Below are positions 34,669-40,825 of a stretch of DNA of 40,825 bases, piece by piece (within the stretch, counting starts at the first letter, position 1; the number at the start of each line of letters is the position of its first letter). Both the position numbers and the translations under genes were made by a program. The notes beneath the pieces are model-generated. The model worked only from the letters and a program-made list of their open reading frames with translations. It ran no database searches and had not been told where the DNA came from. The DNA is taken from positions 1-40,825 of the forward strand of contig CAYSZR010000009.1 in assembly GCA_964435565.1 (NCBI GenBank), written 5' to 3'. The DNA is from QAMH01 sp964435565. GTDB taxonomy: Bacteria; Actinomycetota; Coriobacteriia; Coriobacteriales; QAMH01.

Positions 34669-35688
34669 ATGGCAGAGGCGTTTTCACCTAAGTCCGTTAT
34701 CGTCACCGGCGGCGCGGGCTTTATCGGAAGCAATTTCGTCCACTGGGTAATCGACAATAAACCGGGCGTGCACGTCACGGTTCTCGATGCGCTTACCTAT
34801 GCGGGCAATCTCGATAACCTCGCGGGTCTGCCCGATGACCGTATGACTTTCGTGCATGGTGACATCTGCGACGGGCAGCTTGTCGATAAGCTCTTTGCCA
34901 GCGCCGATGCCGTCGTTCACTTTGCAGCGGAAAGCCATAACGATAATTCCATCGCCGATCCGACTCCATTCTTGAAGACCAACGTCGAAGGCACGTTTAC
35001 GTTGCTGCAGGCAGCGCGCGCATATGACGTGCGCTTCCATCACATTTCGACTGACGAGGTCTATGGCGATCTTGCCCTTGATGATCCCGCGCGCTTCACT
35101 GAAGAGACGCCGTACCATCCTTCGAGTCCGTATAGTTCGACCAAGGCAAGCTCTGACATGCTCGTGCGCGCATGGGTGCGTACGTATGGCGTGCGTGCGA
35201 CCATTTCGAACTGCTCGAACAACTATGGCCCGCGTCAGCATATCGAGAAGTTCATTCCTCGCCAGATCACGAACATCCTCTCTGGCATCCGCCCCAAACT
35301 CTATGGCGACGGCAAGAATGTGCGCGACTGGATCCATACCGAAGACCATTCAAGTGCTGTGTGGGAGATCCTCACACGCGGCGAGCTTGGCGAGACCTAT
35401 CTTATCGGCGCCGATGGCGAACGTAATAACATCGATGTGCTGCATGCGATATTGAAGGCTATGGGCAAGGATGCCGATGATTTTGACTGGGTACGCGATC
35501 GGCCGGGCCATGACCGCCGTTATGCTATAGATTCCACCAAACTGCGCCGTGAATTGGGCTGGCAGCCCAAGCACACCGATTTCATGGATGGTTTGGCCAA
35601 TACCATCAAATGGTATGAGGATAATCGTCCGTGGTGGGAGAGTGCCAAGCAGGCGACCGAAGATAAATACAAGGCTCAGGGCCAATAA
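34669..35688 (+). CDS. rmlB: dTDP-glucose 4,6-dehydratase
   Basis: 339 residues from ATG 34669 with AAGGGAG eight bases upstream. VIVTGGAGFIGSNFV binds NAD; FAAESHNDNSI, STDEVYGDL and the catalytic YSSTK are the RmlB signatures, and NNYGPRQHIEKFIPRQI is typical of the substrate site. It converts dTDP-glucose to dTDP-4-keto-6-deoxyglucose, the second pathway step. A possible -10 (TACAAT, 34625-34630) lies in the 66-nt gap, so rmlB-hisI may also have its own promoter. Confidence 0.96.
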   Translation: MAEAFSPKSVIVTGGAGFIGSNFVHWVIDNKPGVHVTVLDALTYAGNLDNLAGLPDDRMTFVHGDICDGQLVDKLFASADAVVHFAAESHNDNSIADPTPFLKTNVEGTFTLLQAARAYDVRFHHISTDEVYGDLALDDPARFTEETPYHPSSPYSSTKASSDMLVRAWVRTYGVRATISNCSNNYGPRQHIEKFIPRQITNILSGIRPKLYGDGKNVRDWIHTEDHSSAVWEILTRGELGETYLIGADGERNNIDVLHAILKAMGKDADDFDWVRDRPGHDRRYAIDSTKLRRELGWQPKHTDFMDGLANTIKWYEDNRPWWESAKQATEDKYKAQGQ

Positions 35689-35697
35689 GGACTGCAC

Positions 35698-36012
35698 ATG
35701 GATGTCGACCAACTCGTTTTCGATGAGCGGGGACTTATTCCCGCAGTCGTCCAGCAATATGACACCGGTGAGGTGCTGATGGTTGCGTGGATGAATGCGG
35801 AAAGTCTTGAGCTTACGCGCAAAACCGGCCTGACGTGGTTTTGGTCGCGTTCACGCAAGGAGCTTTGGAATAAGGGCGCCACCAGCGGAAACGTTCAGCA
35901 TGTCAAAGGGTTGCTCTATGATTGCGATGGCGATACGCTGCTGGTCAAAGTCGATGCCGAAGGCCCTGCATGCCATACGGGCAACACAAGCTGTTTTTAT
36001 AGGGAACTGTAA
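35698..36012 (+). CDS. hisI: Phosphoribosyl-AMP cyclohydrolase
   Basis: 104 residues starting 9 nt after rmlB with AAGGA as ribosome site, so it is very likely co-transcribed with rmlB. The HisI motifs are clear: EVLMVAWMN, the SRSRKELWNKGATSGN stretch, DCDGDTLLVKV with the metal-binding Asp and Cys residues, and the closing ACHTGNTSCF. It opens the purine ring in step 3 of histidine synthesis, in the cytoplasm. There is no fused HisE (phosphoribosyl-ATP pyrophosphatase) domain and no other his gene in the window, so it is separated from the rest of its pathway. Confidence 0.95.
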   Translation: MDVDQLVFDERGLIPAVVQQYDTGEVLMVAWMNAESLELTRKTGLTWFWSRSRKELWNKGATSGNVQHVKGLLYDCDGDTLLVKVDAEGPACHTGNTSCFYREL

Positions 36013-36068
36013 CCGTTTGTCTGTTTAAACGATCGATTTTCCGTTTTGATGAGAGGAAACGAAAGCCG

Positions 36069-37349
36069 ATGAGCAAAAGCATCGAGACGCGTTGCGTACA
36101 AGGCGGCTATACGCCGGGCAATGGAGAGCCGCGCCAGGTGCCCATTATTCAGTCCACGACATTCAAATACGAAAGTTCTGCTGCGATGGGCAAGCTCTTC
36201 GATCTCGAAGAAGAGGGCTATTTCTATTCGCGTCTGCAGAATCCGACGACCGATCATGTTGCTGCGAAGATCGCCGAGCTCGAAGGTGGAACATCGGCGA
36301 TGCTCACGTCTTCGGGCCAAGCGGCGAATTTTTTCGCGACTTTCAACATCGCTGGTTGTGGTGACCACATTGTGGCGTCGTCTGCTATCTACGGCGGCAC
36401 GTACAATCTGTTTGCCGTGACCATGGCACGCATGGGCGTGGAGACGACTTTCGTGCGACCCGATGCAAGCGATGCGGAACTCGAAGCGGCGTTTAGGCCG
36501 AATACCAAGTGCGTTTTTGGCGAGACCATCGCCAATCCTGCGCTCATCGTCTTCGATTTCGAACGTTTCGCCGCTGCCGCGCATGCGCATGGTGTGCCGC
36601 TCATTGTCGACAACACCTTTCCCACGCCGGTCAATTGCCGCCCCTTTGAATGGGGTGCCGACATCGTCACGCATTCTACGACCAAGTATATGGAGGGCCA
36701 CGGGTGCGCTTTGGGCGGCGCTATCGTCGATTCCGGTAGCTTCGATTGGACTGCGCATGCCGATAAGTTTCCCGGTCTTACCACGCCCGATGAAAGCTAT
36801 CACGGTGTTATCTACACAGAGCGCTTCGGTTTGGAAGGCGCGTTTATCTCGAAAGCGACCTCGCAGCTTATGCGTGACTTTGGCTCTGTCCAGTCTCCGC
36901 AAAATGCGTTCTATCTGAACTTGGGGCTTGAGAGCCTGCACGTGCGTATGCGTCAGCATTGCGCAAATGGGCAGGCTTTGGCCGAGTATCTGGCTGGGCA
37001 TCCCAAGATCGCTTGGGTGCGCTATCCAGGTCTGCCTGGCGATACGAGCTATGAGCTTGCTCAAAAGTACATGCCTAACGCAACTTGCGGCGTTGTGAGC
37101 TTCGGTGTTGTTGGTGGGCGCGATAAGGCCGAGGAATTTATGGGTAACCTGCGCCTAGCTCAGATTGCAACGCATGTCGCCGATGCGCGTACCTGCTGTT
37201 TGCATCCCGCTTCATCGACGCATCGTCAGATGACGGACGCAGAGCTTGAAGCTGCGGGCATTTCTGCTGACCTAGTGCGTCTGAGCTGCGGAATCGAAGG
37301 TACGCAGGACCTTATTGATGATATCGGTCAGGCACTTGCGGCAATCTAG
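36069..37349 (+). CDS. metY: O-acetylhomoserine aminocarboxypropyltransferase (sulfhydrylase)
   Basis: 426 residues, ATG 36069 with GAGAGG upstream. This is a PLP enzyme of the Cys/Met metabolism family. Visible are the substrate-binding YSRLQNPTTDHVAAKIAELEGG, the SSGQAANFF turn that holds the cofactor phosphate, VDNTFPTPV, and the PLP lysine in THSTTKYMEGHG. The length (426, longer than cystathionine gamma-synthase or lyase at about 380-400) and the long insert before HADKFPGLTTPDESYHG fit the MetY group. It makes homocysteine directly from O-acetylhomoserine and sulfide. It lies downstream of hisI by 56 nt and ends before a strong terminator. A related activity on O-succinylhomoserine cannot be excluded. 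Confidence 0.9.
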   Translation: MSKSIETRCVQGGYTPGNGEPRQVPIIQSTTFKYESSAAMGKLFDLEEEGYFYSRLQNPTTDHVAAKIAELEGGTSAMLTSSGQAANFFATFNIAGCGDHIVASSAIYGGTYNLFAVTMARMGVETTFVRPDASDAELEAAFRPNTKCVFGETIANPALIVFDFERFAAAAHAHGVPLIVDNTFPTPVNCRPFEWGADIVTHSTTKYMEGHGCALGGAIVDSGSFDWTAHADKFPGLTTPDESYHGVIYTERFGLEGAFISKATSQLMRDFGSVQSPQNAFYLNLGLESLHVRMRQHCANGQALAEYLAGHPKIAWVRYPGLPGDTSYELAQKYMPNATCGVVSFGVVGGRDKAEEFMGNLRLAQIATHVADARTCCLHPASSTHRQMTDAELEAAGISADLVRLSCGIEGTQDLIDDIGQALAAI

Positions 37350-37391
37350 CGCCGCCTTTGTGCGGCTAGGGCTATAAGCTCAACCGAAAAG

Positions 37392-37428
37392 AAGAGCCAC
37401 CGGACGCGATTGCGCCGGTGGCTCTTTT
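37392..37428. terminator. Strong, probably bidirectional terminator between convergent genes
   Basis: AAGAGCCACCGG (37392-37403) pairs perfectly with CCGGTGGCTCTT (37415-37426); CGC/GCG inside the loop can extend the stem. TTTT follows on the plus strand and an A-run precedes it (T-run on the minus strand). It sits between metY (plus, ends 37349) and the membrane protein gene (minus, ends 37448), so it can serve both. Confidence 0.92.
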
Positions 37429-37447
37429 GTGTGCTATGGCAGCGTTC

Positions 37448-38455
37448 TTATTTCGTGTAAATGGAAGTCGCAATATTTTCAGCGACGCCGCTGTCTGTCG
37501 TCCATGTGCCGTTTGTCTTGGTGAGTGTCACCGTGACGGTCTTTTCAGAAGGCTGGGTCTGATTCATGGCGTCTTTCATAGCATCGCCTAAAATCTTGTA
37601 ATACTGATCGACCGAAGTTGCGGTAGAGAACTTCGAGGTGTCCATATTCTCAAGGTTCTTTTCCATGTCTACAAGACTGCGGGCTTTGACTTTAGCGGTA
37701 ACCGTCGCGGTCGTCTTGCCGCTGGTACTGTTCGTCTTCACGTCCGTGATGCTGTAGCTATTCGAATCGAACAGCCATGTGGAGAATTCGTCTCCAGAAA
37801 TGCCAAGACTGGAAAGTGAGACGCCCATGCCTGTCTCGAACGAGGACACGAAATCCTCACGCTCTGCAGCATCGGGATTCACGACTTCCTTGAGTGTTGC
37901 ATCGGCAGTTTGCGTTGCCTGCGCCACATCGCTGCTGAAGATGCCGATGCCCAACGCAAAGAGGGCGATGACACTGACAATTGCGATGATGGAGAAGATG
38001 AGGCCGACAATGCTGCAGATACGGCCGCCCTTTGCCTTGCCGCTATTCGGTGCGATGGCAAGTACTTTCTTGCTCTTGCTCATGCCGACGATCGACAGGA
38101 TCAAGCCGATGACTCCGGCAAATACGATAGAGAGAATACCCAGCACAAGCGGGGCAGTGTCCTTGACTTCTTGTTGCGGCGCACTATAGGGGGCCTGTTG
38201 ATATGCTTGCTGAGCAACGGGCTGCGGTTGCGCTTCCGGTTGCTGCGGGGTTGCTTGCTGCGCTTCCGGTTGCTGCGGGGTCGCCTGCTCGGGCTGCTGC
38301 TGAGCTGCTGCCTGTGCTTCTGGTTGCTGTGGGATCGCCTGCGCCTCAGGCTGTGTCGGCTCGACGACGTCGGCTTGCGGCGCCTCTTGATCGACGTTTT
38401 GCTGCTGCGGGATGGGCGAAGGATTCATGCTCATCGGATCGTTTGATTCAGGCAT
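37448..38455 (-). CDS. Pro/Gln-rich membrane protein (DUF4190-like), function unknown
   Basis: 335 residues from ATG 38455 with GAGAGGAGAG just upstream; the open frame from 38479 starts before this site. Residues 1 to about 100 are a cytoplasmic low-complexity tail rich in Pro, Gln, Glu and Ala with imperfect PQQPEAQ repeats. Two hydrophobic segments follow (about 103-123 and 145-172) with SKSKK between them, a DUF4190-like hairpin. The last about 160 residues lie outside the membrane and contain a DUF4878/lumazine-binding-like stretch (TVTAKVKARS..., KTVTVTLTKTNGTWTTDSG), a fold often found in secreted actinobacterial domains. This layout is common in actinobacterial proteins of unknown role. 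No operon partner; it has its own promoter and shares the terminator with metY. Confidence 0.75.
   Translation of the reverse strand: MPESNDPMSMNPSPIPQQQNVDQEAPQADVVEPTQPEAQAIPQQPEAQAAAQQQPEQATPQQPEAQQATPQQPEAQPQPVAQQAYQQAPYSAPQQEVKDTAPLVLGILSIVFAGVIGLILSIVGMSKSKKVLAIAPNSGKAKGGRICSIVGLIFSIIAIVSVIALFALGIGIFSSDVAQATQTADATLKEVVNPDAAEREDFVSSFETGMGVSLSSLGISGDEFSTWLFDSNSYSITDVKTNSTSGKTTATVTAKVKARSLVDMEKNLENMDTSKFSTATSVDQYYKILGDAMKDAMNQTQPSEKTVTVTLTKTNGTWTTDSGVAENIATSIYTK
38218..38350 (-). repeat. Imperfect tandem repeats coding PQQPEAQ-type units
   Basis: A near-identical 30-bp direct repeat (38231-38260 and 38261-38290, first 20 bases identical) sits within a longer stretch of degenerate copies that encodes the Pro/Gln/Glu/Ala-rich N-terminal tail of the membrane protein. 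Unit length is a multiple of three, so copy-number change would preserve the frame. Confidence 0.8.
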
Positions 38456-38490
38456 GGTCTCTCCTCTCTTGATTGTCAATAATGCATGTG

Positions 38491-38496
38491 ATTATA
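38491..38496 (-). promoter_or_regulatory. Candidate -10 of the Pro/Gln-rich membrane protein gene
   Basis: On the minus strand TATAAT (38496-38491) lies 35 nt upstream of the start ATG at 38455. The best -35 is poor (TGCAAT, about 15-16 nt upstream), so this rests on the perfect -10 and its placement. Confidence 0.42.
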
Positions 38497-38560
38497 CATG
38501 GAACTTTGCGCATTGCAGAGAAATGCCCCTTTAGGTGGTAATCTGGGAAGGGATGATTGT

Positions 38561-38576
38561 GTAACCCAATGTTTAC
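38561..38576 (+). promoter_or_regulatory. Possible GlnR-type binding site upstream of glnA
   Basis: GTAACCCAATGTTTAC matches the AC-N9-AC spacing described for actinobacterial GlnR sites (AC at 38564-38565 and 38575-38576) and is roughly palindromic (GTAA/TTAC). It lies 61 nt upstream of glnA, and a GlnR-like regulator is encoded just downstream of glnA. The motif is short and the match could be chance. Confidence 0.35.
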
Positions 38577-38636
38577 AATCTGATGATATGCTCGAAAATG
38601 TAGCTATGTGCATTCAAGAGGAAAGGCAAGGACGCG

Positions 38637-40016
38637 ATGTCTGGAGCGAATTTTGACGAATTCGAGGTTATTGGGTCGGCTGCGTCCGAGGCCAATAAGG
38701 ACTATGTTCTTAAAACCGTAAAAGAGCGCCATATCCACTTCATTCGCATGTGGTTTACCGATGTGCTTGGTCAGATGAAATCGTTTGCCATCACGCCGAG
38801 CGAACTCGAGGCGGCTTTCGAAGAGGGGATGGGCTTCGATGGTAGCTCGATCGAGGGATTTGCTCGGTCGGTTGAATCCGATATGATCGCGTTTCCCGAT
38901 GCGAGCACGTTCCAGGTTTTGCCATGGCGTCCCAAAGACGATGGCGTTGCCCGGATGTTCTGCAATATCTGCACGCCCGATCGCAAACCTTTTGATGGCG
39001 ATCCACGCTATGTCCTGCGTCGCATGCTTACCCAGGCGGCACAATTGGGATATACCATGAACGTCGGCCCCGAGGTCGAGTATTTCTATTTTAAGGATTC
39101 CACGAAACCAGAACCCATCGACTACGCGTCGTATTTTGATCTGACCGCCGACGACACTGCGTCCAATCTGCGTCGCGATACGATCCTCACGCTTGAGCAG
39201 ATGGGTATTCCCGTCGAGTATTCTCATCATGAGGTCGCCCCGTCGCAACAAGAGATTGACTTGCGCTACAGTGATGCGCTCTCAATGGCGGATTCTGTGA
39301 TGACGTATCGGCTGGTCGTGAAAGAGATCGCGCTCAAGCATGGCGTTCACGCAAGCTTCATGCCCAAGCCGATTCCGGGCATCAACGGCAGCGGCATGCA
39401 CGTGCATCAGTCGTTGTTCCGCGATGATGAAAACGTTTTCTATGATAGCAACGATCCCCTTGGATACGGACTTTCTAAAACGGCCAAGTGCTATATCGCG
39501 GGCCTTTTGAAGTACGCCCCTGAAATGACGCTTATCACCAACCAGTACGTGAACTCTTATAAGCGCTTGATCCCCGGTTATGAAGCCCCTGTTTGCGTGG
39601 CTTGGGCAAATCGAAATCGCAGCGCGCTTATTCGCGTGCCGTTGTATAAACCCGGCAAATCGAGCGCCGCGCGCTTCGAATACCGCAGCCCCGATCCGGC
39701 TTGCAATCCCTATCTTGTCTTTGCAGTTTTGCTCGGAGCTGGCTTACGCGGTATTGCCGATGGACTTGAGCTCGAGCCCCCTTCTCAGGAGGACTTGTTT
39801 GCCTTGGACGATGAGGAGTTCAAAGCGGCTGGTTATCGGATGCTTCCTGGCGATTTACATGAGGCAACCGAGTTGTTTGAGGCTTCGGACCTTATGCGCG
39901 AGGTGCTTGGCGAAGAGATGCACCGGTTTATCGTCGAGAACAAAAAGGAAGAATGGCAGTCCTATCGCGAGCAGGTGACGCAGTGGGAGATCTCGCGAAA
40001 CTATCCGATCCTTTAG
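38637..40016 (+). CDS. glnA: Glutamine synthetase type I (short, alpha-like form)
   Basis: 459 residues, ATG 38637 with AGAGGAAAGG upstream. The GSI signatures are present: GMGFDGSSIEGFA, GPEVEYFYF with metal-binding Glu residues, FMPKPIPGINGSGMHVHQSLF, NSYKRLIPGYEAPVCVAWANRNRS, and ARFEYRSPDPACNPYL. It joins ammonia to glutamate with ATP. The length is that of the GSI-alpha group rather than the 470-residue GSI-beta group, and the adenylylation site (a Tyr in a NLYDLPPEE-like motif) is not seen: that region reads LELEPPSQEDLFALDDEEF. Control by adenylyltransferase is therefore unlikely, and feedback or transcriptional control is expected. The next gene, 19 nt downstream, encodes a GlnR-like regulator. 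Confidence 0.95.
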   Translation: MSGANFDEFEVIGSAASEANKDYVLKTVKERHIHFIRMWFTDVLGQMKSFAITPSELEAAFEEGMGFDGSSIEGFARSVESDMIAFPDASTFQVLPWRPKDDGVARMFCNICTPDRKPFDGDPRYVLRRMLTQAAQLGYTMNVGPEVEYFYFKDSTKPEPIDYASYFDLTADDTASNLRRDTILTLEQMGIPVEYSHHEVAPSQQEIDLRYSDALSMADSVMTYRLVVKEIALKHGVHASFMPKPIPGINGSGMHVHQSLFRDDENVFYDSNDPLGYGLSKTAKCYIAGLLKYAPEMTLITNQYVNSYKRLIPGYEAPVCVAWANRNRSALIRVPLYKPGKSSAARFEYRSPDPACNPYLVFAVLLGAGLRGIADGLELEPPSQEDLFALDDEEFKAAGYRMLPGDLHEATELFEASDLMREVLGEEMHRFIVENKKEEWQSYREQVTQWEISRNYPIL

Positions 40017-40035
40017 AGGCTGAAAGACTGATGAC

Positions 40036-40698
40036 ATGCATCGAAAACGTGTCTTATACATACAGGAGGGCATGCAGACATACGCGCGCTTCGCGCGCCT
40101 GACCTCCGAGCTTGACGCTGATTTCAATACAGCGCAGCCTGCAGATGTCGCCCATGCGCTGGCAGACACCGACCTCGTGGTTTGCTCGACGGCAAATATG
40201 CGTAGGGGCGCGATAGCAGAACTCGAGCAGATGCTACATACGGCAGACAACACGGCGTTGCTTTTGATCGTCGAACACGAGTCGCTCAAGACGTTGCGCT
40301 TACCCGCGCGTATCCCGGCGGATTTCATTTTGCCCACATCACCCGATGCAGAGGTGGTCATTCGCATGCGGCACCTGCTGTGGCCGGGCGAGGAAACCGC
40401 GAATACCGATTTCATCACTATAGATTCTATGGCAATCAATCTTTCGACTTATCAGGTCCTTGTCGATGGCGTGCCGGTTGACTTTACGTACCTTGAATAT
40501 GCCTTGCTCGCCTTTCTGGTGACGCATCCGGGGCATGCGTACTCGCGTGATGCGCTTCTCTCATGTGTTTGGGGCTTTGATTACTACGGTGGCTCGCGAA
40601 CAGTCGACGTGCACGTGCGCCGCGTGCGCTCCAAACTCGGAAACGAGCTCTCCGCTCATTTGTGCACCATCCGAGGCGTTGGTTATATGTGGGAATAA
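40036..40698 (+). CDS. GlnR-like OmpR-family transcriptional regulator with atypical receiver
   Basis: 220 residues, starting 19 nt after glnA. The C-terminal half (about 125-220) is an OmpR-type winged helix: FTYLEYALLAFLVTHPG, SRDALLSCVWGFDYYGGSRTVDVHVRRVRSKLG (given here only as landmarks), and a closing IRGVGYMWE. The WGFDYYGG-x-RTVDVHVRR recognition helix closely resembles that of actinobacterial GlnR. The N-terminal half has receiver-like size, but the phosphorylated Asp position reads LVVCSTANM, so ordinary phosphorylation is not expected; GlnR is also an atypical, orphan response regulator. Linked to glnA and with no histidine kinase nearby, it is most likely a nitrogen regulator. The upstream ribosome site is weak, so translation may be coupled to glnA. 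Confidence 0.78.
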   Translation: MHRKRVLYIQEGMQTYARFARLTSELDADFNTAQPADVAHALADTDLVVCSTANMRRGAIAELEQMLHTADNTALLLIVEHESLKTLRLPARIPADFILPTSPDAEVVIRMRHLLWPGEETANTDFITIDSMAINLSTYQVLVDGVPVDFTYLEYALLAFLVTHPGHAYSRDALLSCVWGFDYYGGSRTVDVHVRRVRSKLGNELSAHLCTIRGVGYMWE

Positions 40699-40732
40699 TC
40701 CACATATATCGACTTTTTGATGAATTGAATAC

Positions 40733-40792
40733 CTAAAATCATACAAACAGTCAGCAAAATCCCGAAAATCGCGACTGTTTGTATGATTTTAG
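40733..40792. repeat. Perfect 20-bp inverted repeat with 20-nt spacer
   Basis: CTAAAATCATACAAACAGTC (40733-40752) is matched exactly by its reverse complement at 40773-40792. It lies 34 nt after the regulator gene. The stem is AT-rich and no T-run follows the right arm, so it is not a standard terminator. Dispersed intergenic repeat, element end or regulator site are all possible. Confidence 0.7.
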
Positions 40793-40802
40793 AGGGGTGG
40801 TT

Positions 40803-40816
40803 TTGGGGTACCCCAA
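40803..40816. repeat. Perfect 14-bp palindrome
   Basis: TTGGGGTACCCCAA is its own reverse complement. It lies 10 nt beyond the 20-bp inverted repeat, close to the right edge of the window, and may belong to the same repeat unit or be an operator for a downstream gene outside the window. Confidence 0.6.
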
Positions 40817-40825
40817 GTATCGGCC

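Noticed and set aside
35997..37064. 355-codon open frame on the minus strand under metY
   Set aside because: It lies fully antisense to a well-supported enzyme gene, has no recognisable motif and is rich in Arg/His as expected of a shadow frame in G+C-rich codons.
40733..40792. Intrinsic terminator after the GlnR-like gene
   Set aside because: The stem is AT-rich with a 20-nt loop and is followed by AGGGGTGG, not by a T-run.

Overview
The window looks like chromosomal DNA of a Coriobacteriia-type actinomycete (Collinsella/Olsenella/Atopobium relatives). I infer this from the many secreted proteins built on DUF5648 repeats, from an actinobacterial GlnR-like regulator next to glnA, from a YidC-like membrane domain joined to a CDP-glycerol glycerophosphotransferase, and from the intermediate base composition. 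The genus cannot be fixed from sequence alone.

Layout. (1) Positions 1-6031 hold four secreted cell-wall proteins in a row (the first is only a 3' end). Each carries the three-unit DUF5648 domain, with a different C-terminal module in the complete ones: a CotH-like kinase, a glucosaminidase and an N-acetylmuramoyl-L-alanine amidase. A lipoprotein of unknown function follows (6069-6647). (2) On the minus strand, 10566-6659, lie a YidC/glycerophosphotransferase gene and a membrane-anchored sulfatase-fold (LtaS/GacH-type) gene. Both are broken, by a frame-changing internal deletion and by an in-frame TAA respectively. (3) Positions 10819-32040 are a cell-wall polysaccharide locus. It has two paralogous twin-domain GT2 glycosyltransferases, a DUF2304 protein plus a polyprenyl-phosphate GT2 (minus strand), a CapE / RmlD-like / WecB-like / GT4 operon for an N-acetyl-6-deoxy-L-hexosamine, a Wzx-type flippase plus a GT-C-like membrane protein (minus strand), a fifth DUF5648 protein (an L,D-transpeptidase, frameshifted), and two more large GT2 proteins. 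(4) Positions 32147-35688 are rmlA-rmlD-rmlC-rmlB for dTDP-L-rhamnose. (5) Positions 35698-40698 are housekeeping genes: hisI, an O-acetylhomoserine sulfhydrylase, a Pro/Gln-rich membrane protein, glnA and a GlnR-like regulator. The window ends in palindromic intergenic DNA.

How it fits together. The rml genes supply rhamnose and the CapE operon supplies a UDP-amino-deoxy-L-sugar. The large GT2 proteins and the GT4 probably build the polysaccharide on a lipid carrier. The flippase, the GT2/DUF2304 pair and the GT-C protein match, in architecture, the GacI-GacJ-GacK-GacL side-chain machinery of the streptococcal group A carbohydrate, and the broken sulfatase-fold protein sits in the place of GacH, the glycerol-phosphate decorator. 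My main proposal is therefore a Lancefield-antigen-like rhamnopolysaccharide pathway in an actinomycete whose glycerol-phosphate branch has been lost. It is flanked by peptidoglycan enzymes whose shared DUF5648 module may target them to the wall or to this polymer. The parallel is from domain content and needs homology searches; no RNA gene, CRISPR array or insertion sequence was seen.
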